DNA from: Cyclobacteriaceae bacterium
GTDB lineage: Bacteria; Bacteroidota; Bacteroidia; Cytophagales; Cyclobacteriaceae
Direction: 5' to 3'
NCBI GenBank assembly: GCA_019638355.1
Contig: JAHBTY010000001.1
Coordinates: forward strand, 1,116,001 to 1,180,000
Length of the DNA stretch: 64,000 nt
The notes beneath the pieces were generated by a model. That model saw only the letters and a program-made list of their open reading frames with translations. It had not been told where the DNA came from and did not search any database. The translations under genes were made by a program, and so were the position numbers. Every line of letters begins with the position of its first letter. The stretch's first letter is position 1. This document shows positions 1 to 9,505 of the stretch, piece after piece.

Positions 1-243
1 CCAGCTTAACATGTTAATAAAGCCGGGTGCTACCGTGAGGCCGGTTGCATTAATTTCAGTTTTGCCAACTGCCTTTGAAAGATCGCCTATAAATACAATT
101 GTATCGGCATTTATACCTACATCGGTTACTTTACCCGGTTTACCCGAACCGTCATATACAGTACCACCGCGAATGACAACATCAAATTTTTGTTGTTGAC
201 ATGCCACAAAAAGCAATAGAAGAAGAAAGGGATAGATTTTCAT
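1..243 (-). CDS. N-acyl-D-amino-acid deacylase-like amidohydrolase, N-terminal part
   Basis: Only the first ~81 codons lie in the window; the gene runs off the left edge. Reading leftward from the ATG at 243, the protein starts with a lipoprotein signal (hydrophobic Leu-rich stretch ending FVACQQQ, probable lipobox Cys), then VVIRGGTVYDGSG and APGFINMLSW. This matches the N-terminal composite beta-sandwich and first catalytic strand of D-aminoacylase/dihydroorotase-type amidohydrolases. It is a close paralogue of the gene at 7273-8898, which shares the GFINMLSW signature and lipoprotein start. As in that paralogue, the usual HxH metal motif after the PGF(I/L) strand is absent. Likely a periplasm-facing hydrolase; the substrate is unknown. 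Confidence 0.75.
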   Translation of the reverse strand, partial: MKIYPFLLLLLFVACQQQKFDVVIRGGTVYDGSGKPGKVTDVGINADTIVFIGDLSKAVGKTEINATGLTVAPGFINMLSW

Positions 244-338
244 AGAAAGCGTGTTTGAGAATACAGCGTATGGAATAAATATTTTAGTTATGAAAAAATC
301 CGAAGCCTAAAGTCGGCAACCCGTAGTTGAACAGTAGC

Positions 339-1508
339 TTACACGACTGGAAACTTAAATGTTGATTTTAAATTTATCCGCTTACCGGTTTGTTGCGATG
401 CGCGCGTGGCTTCTATTATTTCCAGCACATGCAAGGCGTGCTCGGCTGCTATCAACGGTTCGTTTCCCATTGCCAGACTTTGTGAAATTACAGAAGCACC
501 TTCCTGCCACACGTATGAACCCGTATCGGTTGCTTCGCGTCTTGTTTTTTCATTATCGTGCGTGGCCACATCTACACCAAATGGAGCCCAATCGTATCCT
601 ATTAATTGGAGGTTGCCATGTGTTCCCCAAATGGAGATGGTGGGTTTATCCTGCCCGGAACCTTCGTGACCATACGGATCAAAATAGTTAAACCCACATT
701 GCACATGCGATAAAATTCCATTGCCATGATCCATTAGCACCATGGCATTATCTTCGGCTACCACTTTTATTTTTCCTTTGTTATCAACAGTACGCTGGGG
801 TGTAACAATACTAGTCATGCCCATTACCGATTTTGCCGGACCCAGTAATCCCGTAAGGGTTGCAATGTTGTAAACTCCTAAATCGGGCAAACTACCACCA
901 CCTTGTTCGTAAAAAAAGGCCGACCACGTTGGCCCCAGGTGGCCATAATGCGCATGCGCTGCTGCTACCTTCCCAATCTTTCCTTGCTGAATCATGCGCG
1001 ACATGTGTGCAAACTGCGGGCTGTTTACCACTGCCGGAGCACCCCAGATGCGTACGCCTTGCTGCTTCGATAAATCGAGCAAAGCCTTACCTTCGGCATA
1101 GGTGTTGGCCATTGGCTTTTCACTCCATACATGTTTCTTTTTTAATAAGGCTTGTTTATTCAGGCGCCCATGCTCCTGCATGTCAGTTAGGTTTACCAGC
1201 AAATCGAAAGGCGCACCGGCCAATTGTTGTTCGATATGTGTGTAATGATTGGGTACACTATATTCTTCAGCTGCACGCTTAGCCCTTTCCGGAATAATAT
1301 CGCAAACGCTTACCAATTCCACATAGGGCGATTTGGACAGATGGGGCAGGTACATACCGGAAACACTACCGCAACCAATTAAGCCGATTTTTATTTTTTT
1401 TGTTTGATAGAGGTCGGCTCCCTGCGTAATGAATGGTGCCAGCATGCCGGCTATCATTAATTTAGTACTACGATCCAGAAATTGCTGCCGGGTAATTTTG
1501 CGTTCCAT
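339..1508 (-). CDS. Gfo/Idh/MocA family oxidoreductase
   Basis: 389 residues. The N-terminus has basic residues and a hydrophobic stretch (about residues 14-30), resembling the exported members of this family common in Bacteroidota. It is followed by a Rossmann dinucleotide fold with IGLIGCGSVSGMYLP (about residues 40-54) and a C-terminal Gfo/Idh/MocA substrate domain. The EKP motif (WSEKPMANT), typical of the family's catalytic lysine region, is present. The family uses NAD(P) to oxidise or reduce sugars and inositols; the substrate cannot be told from sequence. It is monocistronic and transcribed leftward, away from the methyltransferase. The ATG at 1508 gives the expected family length. 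Confidence 0.85.
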   Translation of the reverse strand: MERKITRQQFLDRSTKLMIAGMLAPFITQGADLYQTKKIKIGLIGCGSVSGMYLPHLSKSPYVELVSVCDIIPERAKRAAEEYSVPNHYTHIEQQLAGAPFDLLVNLTDMQEHGRLNKQALLKKKHVWSEKPMANTYAEGKALLDLSKQQGVRIWGAPAVVNSPQFAHMSRMIQQGKIGKVAAAHAHYGHLGPTWSAFFYEQGGGSLPDLGVYNIATLTGLLGPAKSVMGMTSIVTPQRTVDNKGKIKVVAEDNAMVLMDHGNGILSHVQCGFNYFDPYGHEGSGQDKPTISIWGTHGNLQLIGYDWAPFGVDVATHDNEKTRREATDTGSYVWQEGASVISQSLAMGNEPLIAAEHALHVLEIIEATRASQQTGKRINLKSTFKFPVV

Positions 1509-1611
1509 AATAAGTTTGTTTGAAAGTACTTTAACAGTAAGTGAAATGCTTTGCTTACACTTTGAAAGTAGGTATTCTATGCGAAAACCAAAAGCGAAAT
1601 TTGCCGACTGG

Positions 1612-2340
1612 CTAATGTACGCGGCCTATTCGCAAAAAAAGTGGAAAAGTTACTTCAACATTATTTAGCCAGTGTGTTTGAAGTTGCTTAATCAATCTAT
1701 CTACTGGGTTGGTGTGATGAAGTTGGATATACTTGCGCACAGCCGACCAGGTGTTGAGGTACCCGTGCAGTTGTTCCAGTGGCCATTGAAACGAAAATGA
1801 AAAGAGAGGTGCTTCTATTTCTGAAAATGGAAATGGAATTGTGCGGTAATGATCATCAATCATTTTTCGTTCCGGATCCCAGAACGAACCAATTACATTG
1901 TAATAGAAGTTATCGATTATTGAATCCACTGTTGGATTGATACGCAACAAGCCATAACCCCATACGGCTATAATTGCATCGGGTTTGCCAACTTTTTTAA
2001 CACATTCAAAAAATCTGGTACGATCAAACCAATGAATAGCTTGTGCTACTGTTATTAAATCAACTGATTTTAATGGATGATTGATAACTTCATCGGCTAC
2101 AGAATACTGAATATTATGATGCCTGATTGCCTGGTTAAGTTGTGCCGAACTGATATCGGTTGCGAGAACTGTTATAAATTTTTTTGCCAGTTCATTAGCA
2201 GCTTGCCCATTGCCCGTTCCTGCATCCCACGCGCACCCGAAATGTGTTACATGGGCATAAATGAAATCGTACAACTCTTTGGGATACACCGGTCGGAATT
2301 GGGCGTATTGCGAAGCATGTTGAGAAAACAGGTCTTTCAT
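1612..2340 (-). CDS. Class I SAM-dependent methyltransferase
   Basis: 242 residues. Motif I appears as WDAGTGNGQAANELAKKF (about residues 39-56), the glycine-rich SAM-binding loop of the Methyltransf_11/25 type. An acidic strand end follows (VLATDIS), then a motif IV-like DLITVAQAIHWFD. The length and the N-terminal FSQHASQYAQFRPVYPKELYDFI are typical of small-molecule methyltransferases related to the ubiquinone/trans-aconitate group. The acceptor substrate is unknown. It lies just upstream of the LytTR pair on the same strand but is separated from it by about 45 bp, so shared transcription is possible, not shown. Confidence 0.8.
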   Translation of the reverse strand: MKDLFSQHASQYAQFRPVYPKELYDFIYAHVTHFGCAWDAGTGNGQAANELAKKFITVLATDISSAQLNQAIRHHNIQYSVADEVINHPLKSVDLITVAQAIHWFDRTRFFECVKKVGKPDAIIAVWGYGLLRINPTVDSIIDNFYYNVIGSFWDPERKMIDDHYRTIPFPFSEIEAPLFSFSFQWPLEQLHGYLNTWSAVRKYIQLHHTNPVDRLIKQLQTHWLNNVEVTFPLFLRIGRVH

Positions 2341-2385
2341 ACCTGAAATGCTGGTGATTGTTATGGGGTTTGAGTTATGATAAGG

Positions 2386-3090
2386 TTATTTACTTTTTAG
2401 TGCCGTTATAAAATTCTGCTTATAAACCCTGCCAACTGGAATTTCACGATTACCAATGTGCAAACTATCGTGATTAAATCGATTAATTTTATCCAATGCA
2501 ACAATATATGATTTGTGTACTCTTAAAAAATGCATGTCAGGAAGTTTTTCTTCCATGTAGCCAAGCCGGTCGTATGCTACCAGCATTTTATCGATGGTAT
2601 GCACTTTTATATAATCCTTAAGGCCTTCAATGTATTGAATATCTTTTAAATAGACTTTTACTTGTTCTTTACCCACTTTTAAAAAGATATAGGTTTGTTC
2701 GTAAGCCGATATTTCGGGTTGCGTAAGGGGCTTATCGGTGTAGGAGTGAAATTTTGAAATTGATTTTAAAAATCGGTTTTGCGAAATGGGTTTTAACAGA
2801 TAGTCGATCACATCCAGTTCAAAAGCATCAAGTGCATAATCGCGAAACGCTGTGGTAATTATAACTTTGGGTGGATACTTTAATGAGTGTAACAACTCCA
2901 GGCCACTCATGCGCGGCATTTGAATATCCAGAAACATCAGGTTTACATGGTTTGTTTGTAAAAATGTAAACCCGCTAAAGGCGTTGTCAAATGTGCCAAT
3001 TACTTCTAATCCGGGTATTTGTTCAGCGTACAGTAGTAGCAACTCGCGGGCCGGTTGTTCATCATCAATAATAATGCATTGGCATTTCAT
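2386..3090 (-). CDS. LytTR-family response regulator
   Basis: 234 residues with a receiver domain (about 1-115; phospho-acceptor Asp55 in MFLDIQMP, acidic pair Asp9-Asp10) and a C-terminal LytTR DNA-binding domain (about 130-234, with FLRVHKSYIVALDKI and the terminal basic segment). It is the cognate regulator of the histidine kinase at 3087-4109: the genes overlap by 4 bp (ATGA), so translation is coupled. LytTR regulators usually act on direct repeats upstream of target promoters. The divergent DUF5916 gene at 4315 is the nearest candidate target, by inference from position only. Confidence 0.92.
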   Translation of the reverse strand: MKCQCIIIDDEQPARELLLLYAEQIPGLEVIGTFDNAFSGFTFLQTNHVNLMFLDIQMPRMSGLELLHSLKYPPKVIITTAFRDYALDAFELDVIDYLLKPISQNRFLKSISKFHSYTDKPLTQPEISAYEQTYIFLKVGKEQVKVYLKDIQYIEGLKDYIKVHTIDKMLVAYDRLGYMEEKLPDMHFLRVHKSYIVALDKINRFNHDSLHIGNREIPVGRVYKQNFITALKSK

Positions 3091-4109
3091 TGTTTTATTT
3101 TCAGAATTACCATAAATGTATTTTTTTCATTGAGTAGCCGAAAGTCATGTTTGTTCCCATAAATCAACTCCATTCGTTTCTGTACATTGGCTATCCCTAA
3201 TCCCTGGCTCTTACCATTGTTTTTGCCTGTACCTTCTTTGCTGTTCTCTATTTTTATGGTTATTTCATTTTCTTTTCTGGAAATATCTACGCGTATCCAA
3301 GCCTTATCTAATGACGTATCGGCTCCGTGCTTAAAGCTGTTTTCAATCAGGGGCAGCAACAATAGTGGTGCTATGGTTAAACCTTCCACTGTATTATGCA
3401 CATTAAGCGCAACATCTACCCGGTTGCCATACCGTAGTTGTTGTAATGTAAGGTAGTTACGAATGTACTCCACTTCTTCAGCCATGGGTACTTTATCCTG
3501 CCGGGCATTGTACAGGTTATAATCCAGGAAGGACGCAAGCTTTAATAAATAGTTTGCCGTATCAGGACTTTTTTTAATAGTTACAGAATAAATATTGTTT
3601 AAGGTATTAAAAATAAAATGCGGGTGTACTTGCATTTTTAGCAATTCTAGTTCAGCATTTGTCTTCTGCTGTTGAAGTTCTTGTAAAGCTCGTTGCTGTT
3701 CGCTCCACGTTCTCACAAAATAAAACATGGCATAAAGCGAAACAAAAACATATAAATTTACAAACTCAATGATAAGTTTTGGTAAAAACAGTAGCGGTTG
3801 TACCTCGGTTGCTATAGGGTAATAGAGCGGGTACGTGTAATAATAGTTGAAAGTTCTTCTTATCAATACGATGGCTATGGCCACAGCTATTTGACCTATC
3901 CAGAACACATGTTTTTGTGAATAAAAGAACCGAGGCAGATAGTGCACGCTTAGATAAGCTGTTACAAAAGCCGTAGGAATAACCATGCATGCGTTAATGA
4001 AATAGCGGTTATACTCATCGTCCAACACACCATTGCCCAGCCACTCATAAAGAAAGTAGAGTAACCAAAATATTGTATTGAACAGAATGTTTCTGTTTCG
4101 ATTATTCAT
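3087..4109 (-). CDS. LytS-like sensor histidine kinase (His_kinase/PF06580 type)
   Basis: About 340 residues from the ATG at 4109 (MNNRNRNILF); an upstream in-frame ATG at 4208 would add 33 residues of little family character, so the shorter start is preferred. Four to five membrane segments fill the first ~150 residues, then a coiled coil (EQQRALQELQQQKTNAELELLKMQ). The phospho-acceptor His lies in VHPHFIFNTLNNIYS, the hallmark of the PF06580 family. The HATPase domain follows, with PLIENSFKHG (N box) and GLGIANVQKRMELIYG (G box). It forms a membrane sensor pair with the LytTR regulator immediately downstream. The signal is unknown. Confidence 0.9.
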   Translation of the reverse strand: MNNRNRNILFNTIFWLLYFLYEWLGNGVLDDEYNRYFINACMVIPTAFVTAYLSVHYLPRFFYSQKHVFWIGQIAVAIAIVLIRRTFNYYYTYPLYYPIATEVQPLLFLPKLIIEFVNLYVFVSLYAMFYFVRTWSEQQRALQELQQQKTNAELELLKMQVHPHFIFNTLNNIYSVTIKKSPDTANYLLKLASFLDYNLYNARQDKVPMAEEVEYIRNYLTLQQLRYGNRVDVALNVHNTVEGLTIAPLLLLPLIENSFKHGADTSLDKAWIRVDISRKENEITIKIENSKEGTGKNNGKSQGLGIANVQKRMELIYGNKHDFRLLNEKNTFMVILKIKQ

Positions 4110-4314
4110 GTGTTTAAAAATACAAAACTGTAGAATAGTTGCTTGTATTAATTTAAGAATGGTTACTACAAGCATTAAATTAGACCAACAACTTCCATCA
4201 ACCACCAACTACATTGGTGCGGTATATGAGACGATAGTCTAAAAATAACCTGGGTTAGGCTAATAAAAAATTTTCGTGTTGCGTCTGGGTATATGTTTGA
4301 GACAAATACTTGAT

Positions 4315-6507
4315 ATGGCGCGTCTTGCATTTTTATTTCTGTTGCTCCTGAACCTGAACACATTTGCACAAAACGAAATATTAACGGCTGAGCCAACTAC
4401 GGAAACCATTGTGATTGATGGAAACCTTAACGAAGCAGTTTGGCAGCAAGAGCCGGCCATTAAAACATTTTTCAGAAACTTTCCTGATAACGATTCTATT
4501 GCGGCTTACAGTACAGAAGTTTGGATAACCTATAACAACGAGTTTGTTTATGTGGCTGCCAGAATGTTTCGAAACCCGCGTGCTACGTATTCCATTACTT
4601 CGTTGCAGCGCGATTTTATGGTGTTGGATAATGATGCATTTGGAATTATTGTTGATCCGTTTCGCGATAAAACAAATGGATATGGTTTTTATGTAAACGC
4701 AGGTGGTGCCTGGCGCGATGAACAAATAGCCCAGGGTACAATTGCCAATGCAACCTGGGATACAAAATGGAATGCCGAGGTGACGCGTACGCCCGAATAC
4801 TGGATTGCTGAATTTGAAATTCCATTTCGCTATTTCCGAAACAGTGGAGGCACTGAATGGAACATTAATTTCGTTCGCAACGATAAAGGTGCGAACGAGC
4901 GCAGCGCTTATGCACGCGTGCCCATTAACTTCTTTCTTCACAACCTTGCTTTTACAAGCTCTATTGTATGGACTTCGGCTATTCATGAACAGAAAAAGAA
5001 TATTTCCCTTATTCCAAGTATAACCACACGTGTAGTAAATGAAACTGACAAACCCACTACGTTAGCCTCACAAGCTTCGTTAGATGCTAAAATTGCATTG
5101 TCTTCGGCTGTTAACTTAGATGTTACAATCAATCCGGATTTTTCGCAAACGAGTGCCGATGTGTTTCAGCTTAACCTTACCCGATTTGAATTGGTTTATC
5201 CTGAGAACCGGTTCTTCTTTATTGAGAATAGTGATTTGTTTGCAAGCTTTGGCGATGAGTCGTGGGGCAATCCGATAATACGCCCGTTCTATTCCAGGCG
5301 TATCGGCCTTAACTACGATGCTCAAAGCGGAAACTTTTTACCTTCTCGCATTTTAGGTGGCGGACGGCTTTCTGGGAAAATCACCAACAATTTGCGCTTC
5401 GGAGCAATGACCATGTTTACGGAAAGTAAAGCACGGCCAGATTCGTCTGGCTACTTGCCAGCACAGAGTTATTCAGTTATAGCAGCACAACAAAAAGTAT
5501 TTTCCCGTTCCAACCTTGCGGTAATGGTGGCCAACCGGCAAGCATTTGGGACAACTCAAAGCCAGGATTTTAGATTTAATAAAAATGATTTTAACCGGAT
5601 GGCCGCACTGGAGTACAACTTTGCTTCCCCTGATGATAAGATTTCGGGTAAAGTTTACCATCATTTTGAATTTAAGGATCAAAATCAAAAGCTGGAGTTT
5701 GCACGCGCCATTCTATTAAATCATAACACGCGGCATTGGCGAAATAATTTTCATTTCACACAAGTAAGCGATAACTATAATCCACAAATTGGTTTGATCT
5801 CGCGTAATAATGTTAAGGATATGAATATACACCTGGGTTATAGTTTTTACCCTAAACATAGTTTTATAAATCAATTTGAATTGTTAACCAACCAGCAAAG
5901 TTTCTGGAATAATCATGGGCAATACACCGATTACTTTAACATCAGTGGTATTCATACCATTCTTAAAAACACACACGATTTTTGGCTGGTGTACATTTGG
6001 GAGAAGAACACTTTGCGCGAACCGTTCGATCCCTCCTTTAAAAATATACAGAAGTTAGACTCAGGGTTTGTGAGCACATTTGGATACTGGCGGTTTAGTT
6101 ATGCATCGGACACGCGCAAAGAATTTTACTGGCAAGTAGATGGTGATTTCGGAACATACTACCAAGGTACGCAAAACAAGTTTAATGGTGTTGTGCGGTA
6201 TCGCTTTCAGCCATTTGTAAATATTGGTTTAAACTGGAACCTGGTGCAGTACCGGATGCCCGAACCTTATCAAGTTGTAAACATTAACTACCTGGGGCCA
6301 CGAGCCGATATTACCTTTAACCGCAACCTGTACTGGACAACCTTAATCCAATACAATACATTATTCGAAAACCTAAACATGTATAGCAGGTTACAATGGC
6401 GCTTTATGCCTTTAAGCGATTTGTTTATCATCTACTCCAACAATGCGAATATGAAAGATAATCGTTATACCCGTAATCTAAGCGTGAAGGTGAGTATATG
6501 GCTATAA
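4315..6507 (+). CDS. DUF5916 protein: CBM9-like domain plus outer-membrane beta-barrel
   Basis: About 730 residues from the ATG at 4315 (MARLAFLFLLLLNLNTFAQNE, a good signal peptide); the in-frame ATG at 4276 would place 13 extra residues before the signal and is less likely. Residues ~30-220 form a carbohydrate-binding module family 9-like domain (TIVIDGNLNEAVWQ, VWITYNNEFVYVAARM). The remainder is the DUF5916 region, with many alternating aromatic strands ending in a C-terminal amphipathic strand (RNLSVKVSIWL), consistent with an outer-membrane beta-barrel. The function of the family is not established. It is divergent from the LytTR two-component operon. Confidence 0.8.
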   Translation: MARLAFLFLLLLNLNTFAQNEILTAEPTTETIVIDGNLNEAVWQQEPAIKTFFRNFPDNDSIAAYSTEVWITYNNEFVYVAARMFRNPRATYSITSLQRDFMVLDNDAFGIIVDPFRDKTNGYGFYVNAGGAWRDEQIAQGTIANATWDTKWNAEVTRTPEYWIAEFEIPFRYFRNSGGTEWNINFVRNDKGANERSAYARVPINFFLHNLAFTSSIVWTSAIHEQKKNISLIPSITTRVVNETDKPTTLASQASLDAKIALSSAVNLDVTINPDFSQTSADVFQLNLTRFELVYPENRFFFIENSDLFASFGDESWGNPIIRPFYSRRIGLNYDAQSGNFLPSRILGGGRLSGKITNNLRFGAMTMFTESKARPDSSGYLPAQSYSVIAAQQKVFSRSNLAVMVANRQAFGTTQSQDFRFNKNDFNRMAALEYNFASPDDKISGKVYHHFEFKDQNQKLEFARAILLNHNTRHWRNNFHFTQVSDNYNPQIGLISRNNVKDMNIHLGYSFYPKHSFINQFELLTNQQSFWNNHGQYTDYFNISGIHTILKNTHDFWLVYIWEKNTLREPFDPSFKNIQKLDSGFVSTFGYWRFSYASDTRKEFYWQVDGDFGTYYQGTQNKFNGVVRYRFQPFVNIGLNWNLVQYRMPEPYQVVNINYLGPRADITFNRNLYWTTLIQYNTLFENLNMYSRLQWRFMPLSDLFIIYSNNANMKDNRYTRNLSVKVSIWL

Positions 6508-6560
6508 ACTACCCAACTCTAAATTTTAGTATTAAAAAACGAACACTTAAATAACCATTT

Positions 6561-6986
6561 ATGAAAACTCAACTAATTGCAGCATTATTAGTCATAGGCT
6601 ATTTCACAACGTACAGTCAGGAAAAGCAACCGGGTAAAGTAAAGAACCAAGCCACCATAGTTTCAGAAAAAGGCTTGATCAAAATTTCAATTATGTATCC
6701 CTTTGCAGAAGGCAAAACTTTTAACATGGAATATTATGAAACCAAACACATGCCTATGGTTGCCGGATTTTTAGGATCAAACCTGATAATGTACACTATA
6801 GAAAAAGGGATGGCAAGCGGTATTCCAAACACGCCACTGCCTTTTATTGCCATTGGTACCTTTTATGTTAAAAGTCTCAGCGACTACCAGGCTGCTATAG
6901 CGCCAAACAGAGAATCTATTCGTGCAGATTTCCCCAACTATACAAATGCTAGCCCAGTTATTTTCATCAGCGAAGTAGTGCACTAA
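6561..6986 (+). CDS. Exported EthD-family protein
   Basis: 141 residues. A short signal peptide (MKTQLIAALLVIGYFTTYSQ) is followed by an EthD/dimeric alpha-beta barrel domain: LIKISIMYPFAEGKTFNMEYYETKHMPM carries the typical HxP-like H(M)P loop, and FYVKSLSDYQAAIAPNRESIRADFPNYTNASPVIFISEV is the C-terminal half. EthD-like proteins are small ferredoxin-like dimers, associated in some hosts with ether degradation or as putative reductases or monooxygenases. Here the signal peptide suggests an extracytoplasmic location. It lies 53 bp after the DUF5916 gene and may be cotranscribed with it. Confidence 0.75.
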   Translation: MKTQLIAALLVIGYFTTYSQEKQPGKVKNQATIVSEKGLIKISIMYPFAEGKTFNMEYYETKHMPMVAGFLGSNLIMYTIEKGMASGIPNTPLPFIAIGTFYVKSLSDYQAAIAPNRESIRADFPNYTNASPVIFISEVVH

Positions 6987-7064
6987 AACCGTACTATAAA
7001 CGGCAGATCGTCAAAATTTAAACCAAACTACTTAACGCTAAACGATTTGAAATTTGATTCATAA

Positions 7065-7283
7065 ATGATTCAACAGACTAAATTCAATCAAATGATCGAA
7101 CAGGAAAATCATCCGAATAAACGCCTTACGTTATTAAAAACTGAAATAAAAGAACTTCTTGCCAAGGTTGATAAACAAACCGGTTTTTATGCCCGAAATG
7201 AGTTATTAAACTGGGGACATGTGGGAAGTTTGGAGTATGTGAAGAAAGAGCTAACCCGGATTATTAAATTTCTTAATCCATAA
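7065..7283 (+). CDS. Small protein of unknown function (72 aa)
   Basis: 72 residues, rich in Lys, Glu and Asn, with no signal peptide or membrane segment. The central part is predicted helical (MIEQENHPNKRLTLLKTEIKELLAKVDKQ), followed by GFYARNELLNWGHVGSLEYVKKELTRIIKFL. I do not recognise a family. A second in-frame Met lies at codon 10. It converges with the amidohydrolase gene on the other strand, and the stop codons overlap by about 11 bp. The codon pattern looks coding and it fits neatly between its neighbours, so it is probably real. Confidence 0.55.
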   Translation: MIQQTKFNQMIEQENHPNKRLTLLKTEIKELLAKVDKQTGFYARNELLNWGHVGSLEYVKKELTRIIKFLNP

Positions 7284-8898
7284 GTGTTTTAAGATTCCAC
7301 CCCGGCCCACGTACACATTTACCCGGTTTAGCACCGGTGTGGTTTCCATCTTTCAAAACCTGTACACCATTCACAAAAACATGAACCACACCTTCTGCGT
7401 ATTGATGCGCATCTTCAAATGTGGCCACATCCTTAATAGTATCGGGATCAAACACAACCACATCAGCATAGTTTCCAATAGCAAGACTTCCGCGCTTTTG
7501 TATTTTCAAATTTGCTGCGGGTAGTGAAGTCAATCTGCGAATAGCTTCTTGTAGTGTCATAATTTTTTCTTCACGAACATACTTACCGAGCAGTCGCGCA
7601 AAACTACCATAAGCCCGTGGGTGCGTGGGGTCACTATTATAAGGTTCTTCATCGGCAATAGAGCCTGCATCCGAGCAAATACTTACATAAGGCAAGGCCA
7701 GCATGCGTTTCACATTTTCTTCTGAGATTAAAAAGAAAATTGCTGCAATGCCTGATTTGTCAGCCACGATTAAATCAAGCATGGTTTCATCAGCACTCTT
7801 TCCGTGCAAAAGGGCCACTTCATTTAGTCGCTTGCCGCGATACAATTCGTTAAGAGAATCTTTTCTGAAATTCAACAACATCACATCTTGGGGGTCGGAA
7901 TTTCGTGAGGGGATGCCCATTTTCAATTCATGTAAAACCCGTGCCCGTAGCGCTCGATTTTTTAATCGCTTACGCATGGCGGGAGCCCCGCCTTCTTGCA
8001 CCCACGTGGGCAAACGTGCCGTAAGCGAAGTGCCACTTGCATGATACGTGTACATATCGGCTGTAATTTTCAAGCCAGCTTTTTGTGCGCTGTCAATTTT
8101 AAATAACATTGTATCAATCTTATTCCAGTTCCACGTGTTATTGATCTTAAGATGATAAATCTCGGCTGGTACATTTGCATCTTGTGCAATACGGAAAACT
8201 TCATTCAATGCAGGAAGAATCTTATCACTCTCGCTGCGCATGTGCGTAATGTATATACCGTTATATTTGGAAACCACTTTGCACAATTCAATCAACTCTT
8301 CGGTAGAAGCATAATCTGCCGGAGCATAAATTAAAGACGAGCCCAGGCCCATCGCCCCTTCGCGCATCGCTTCATCCACCAATTGTTTCATTTGTTCCAA
8401 CTCTTGTGGCTCAGGCGCACGGTTTTCATAACCCAAAACATAATTGCGTATTGAAGTTGCGCCCACAAACGATGCAAAGTTTGTGCTGACACCTTTCTTT
8501 TCGAGCATGGCAAAATACCCACCCAGAGTAGTCCATAAAGTATCCTGATCATTTTTCTTTTTACGTGGCCCCGGGCTCCATCCCTCACCAAATACCTCCA
8601 GTGTAACACCTTGTTTAATATCGCTCATGGAACGTCCGTCTTTCAGCAACGAACCATCGGCCCAACTTAACATGTTTATAAAACCTGGTGCAATAGCATT
8701 ACCATGCACATCAATTTCTTTTTCGCCTATCGCATTAAAAGATCCAATGGCGACAATTGAATCGCCCCGAATTGCCAGGTCGCCTTTATACGGAGCGGCA
8801 CCACTACCATCGAAAATTAAACCGTTGCGAATAATAAGCGGATACTGTTCTTTGATAGCACAGCCCATAAAAAAAATAAATCCAAAAAATATGCGCAT
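7273..8898 (-). CDS. N-acyl-D-amino-acid deacylase-like lipoprotein
   Basis: 541 residues from the ATG at 8898 (MRIFFGFIFFMGCAIKEQ, a lipoprotein signal with probable lipobox Cys at 13); the upstream ATG at 8946 is less likely. Overall architecture is that of D-aminoacylase: an N-terminal IIRNGLIFDGSGAAPYKGDLAIRG strand set, a TIM-barrel core (EIYHLKINNTWNW, ITADMYTYHASG, VSICSDAG), and a C-terminal LAIGNYADVVVFDPDTI with a trailing FVNGVQVLKDG. The first metal motif (usually HxH after PGF) reads GFINMLSWAD, so those histidines are missing. The region where classical enzymes have a zinc-binding Cys reads FGEGWSPGP. It is a paralogue of the partial gene at 1-243. Confidence 0.82.
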   Translation of the reverse strand: MRIFFGFIFFMGCAIKEQYPLIIRNGLIFDGSGAAPYKGDLAIRGDSIVAIGSFNAIGEKEIDVHGNAIAPGFINMLSWADGSLLKDGRSMSDIKQGVTLEVFGEGWSPGPRKKKNDQDTLWTTLGGYFAMLEKKGVSTNFASFVGATSIRNYVLGYENRAPEPQELEQMKQLVDEAMREGAMGLGSSLIYAPADYASTEELIELCKVVSKYNGIYITHMRSESDKILPALNEVFRIAQDANVPAEIYHLKINNTWNWNKIDTMLFKIDSAQKAGLKITADMYTYHASGTSLTARLPTWVQEGGAPAMRKRLKNRALRARVLHELKMGIPSRNSDPQDVMLLNFRKDSLNELYRGKRLNEVALLHGKSADETMLDLIVADKSGIAAIFFLISEENVKRMLALPYVSICSDAGSIADEEPYNSDPTHPRAYGSFARLLGKYVREEKIMTLQEAIRRLTSLPAANLKIQKRGSLAIGNYADVVVFDPDTIKDVATFEDAHQYAEGVVHVFVNGVQVLKDGNHTGAKPGKCVRGPGWNLKTLMD

Positions 8899-8977
8899 AG
8901 CGGTAAACCTCAAGGTACAAATTAGCCAGCCGGATAAATACACCACGTAAGATTTTATATATTAGTTTTGTTTTATA

Positions 8978-9499
8978 ATGGAAGTACAACAAAAAGTAAT
9001 GCCCACCAGCTTGGCAGATCGGGAAATAATTTTTGCGTTGTTCGAGCAATCTATTCACTATCAGCAAACGAAAGGCTATAATGTATGGAAAAATTACGAC
9101 CGTGGTGTCATCCTACTCGATATTGAAAACACCCGACAGTATAAAATCGAAATTGATAACCAGATTGCAATTGTGTTTAGCATCGCCTACGAAGACAAGA
9201 TAATCTGGCGCCATCACGACCAGAGTAAATCAGTTTACCTGCATCGGATTGTGGTAAACCCGGCATTTAAAGGCAGAAAATTGTTTGGTAAAATTCTGGA
9301 ATGGGTTATTGCACATGGTAAAGCAAAACACCTGGATTCCATTCGCATGGATACATGGGCCGATAATCCTACCCTGCAAAAGTACTATCAACAATTTGGT
9401 TTTCGGGTGGTGGAAAATTTTATCACTCCCAATAGTACCGACTTGCCCACACACAACAGAAACCTGGCAATTACGTTACTGGAGTATTCGCTTAACTAA
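8978..9499 (+). CDS. GNAT family N-acetyltransferase
   Basis: 173 residues. The GNAT core is visible in YLHRIVVNPAFKGRKLFGKILEWVIAHGKAKHLDSIRMDTWADNPTLQKYYQQFGFRVVENF: beta4, then the acetyl-CoA pyrophosphate loop (a degenerate R/Q-x-x-G-x-G/A, here KGRKLFG), and the NPxLQKYYQQFGF segment typical of motif B. The acceptor substrate is unknown. The stop is 6 bp before the esterase gene, so the two form an operon. It is divergent from the amidohydrolase at 7273-8898. Confidence 0.85.
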   Translation: MEVQQKVMPTSLADREIIFALFEQSIHYQQTKGYNVWKNYDRGVILLDIENTRQYKIEIDNQIAIVFSIAYEDKIIWRHHDQSKSVYLHRIVVNPAFKGRKLFGKILEWVIAHGKAKHLDSIRMDTWADNPTLQKYYQQFGFRVVENFITPNSTDLPTHNRNLAITLLEYSLN

Positions 9500-9505
9500 A
9501 ACATT

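Noticed and set aside
359-1282. Plus-strand ORFs of 87-140 codons over the Gfo/Idh/MocA gene
   Set aside because: They are antisense frames to a well-supported gene with no homology character.
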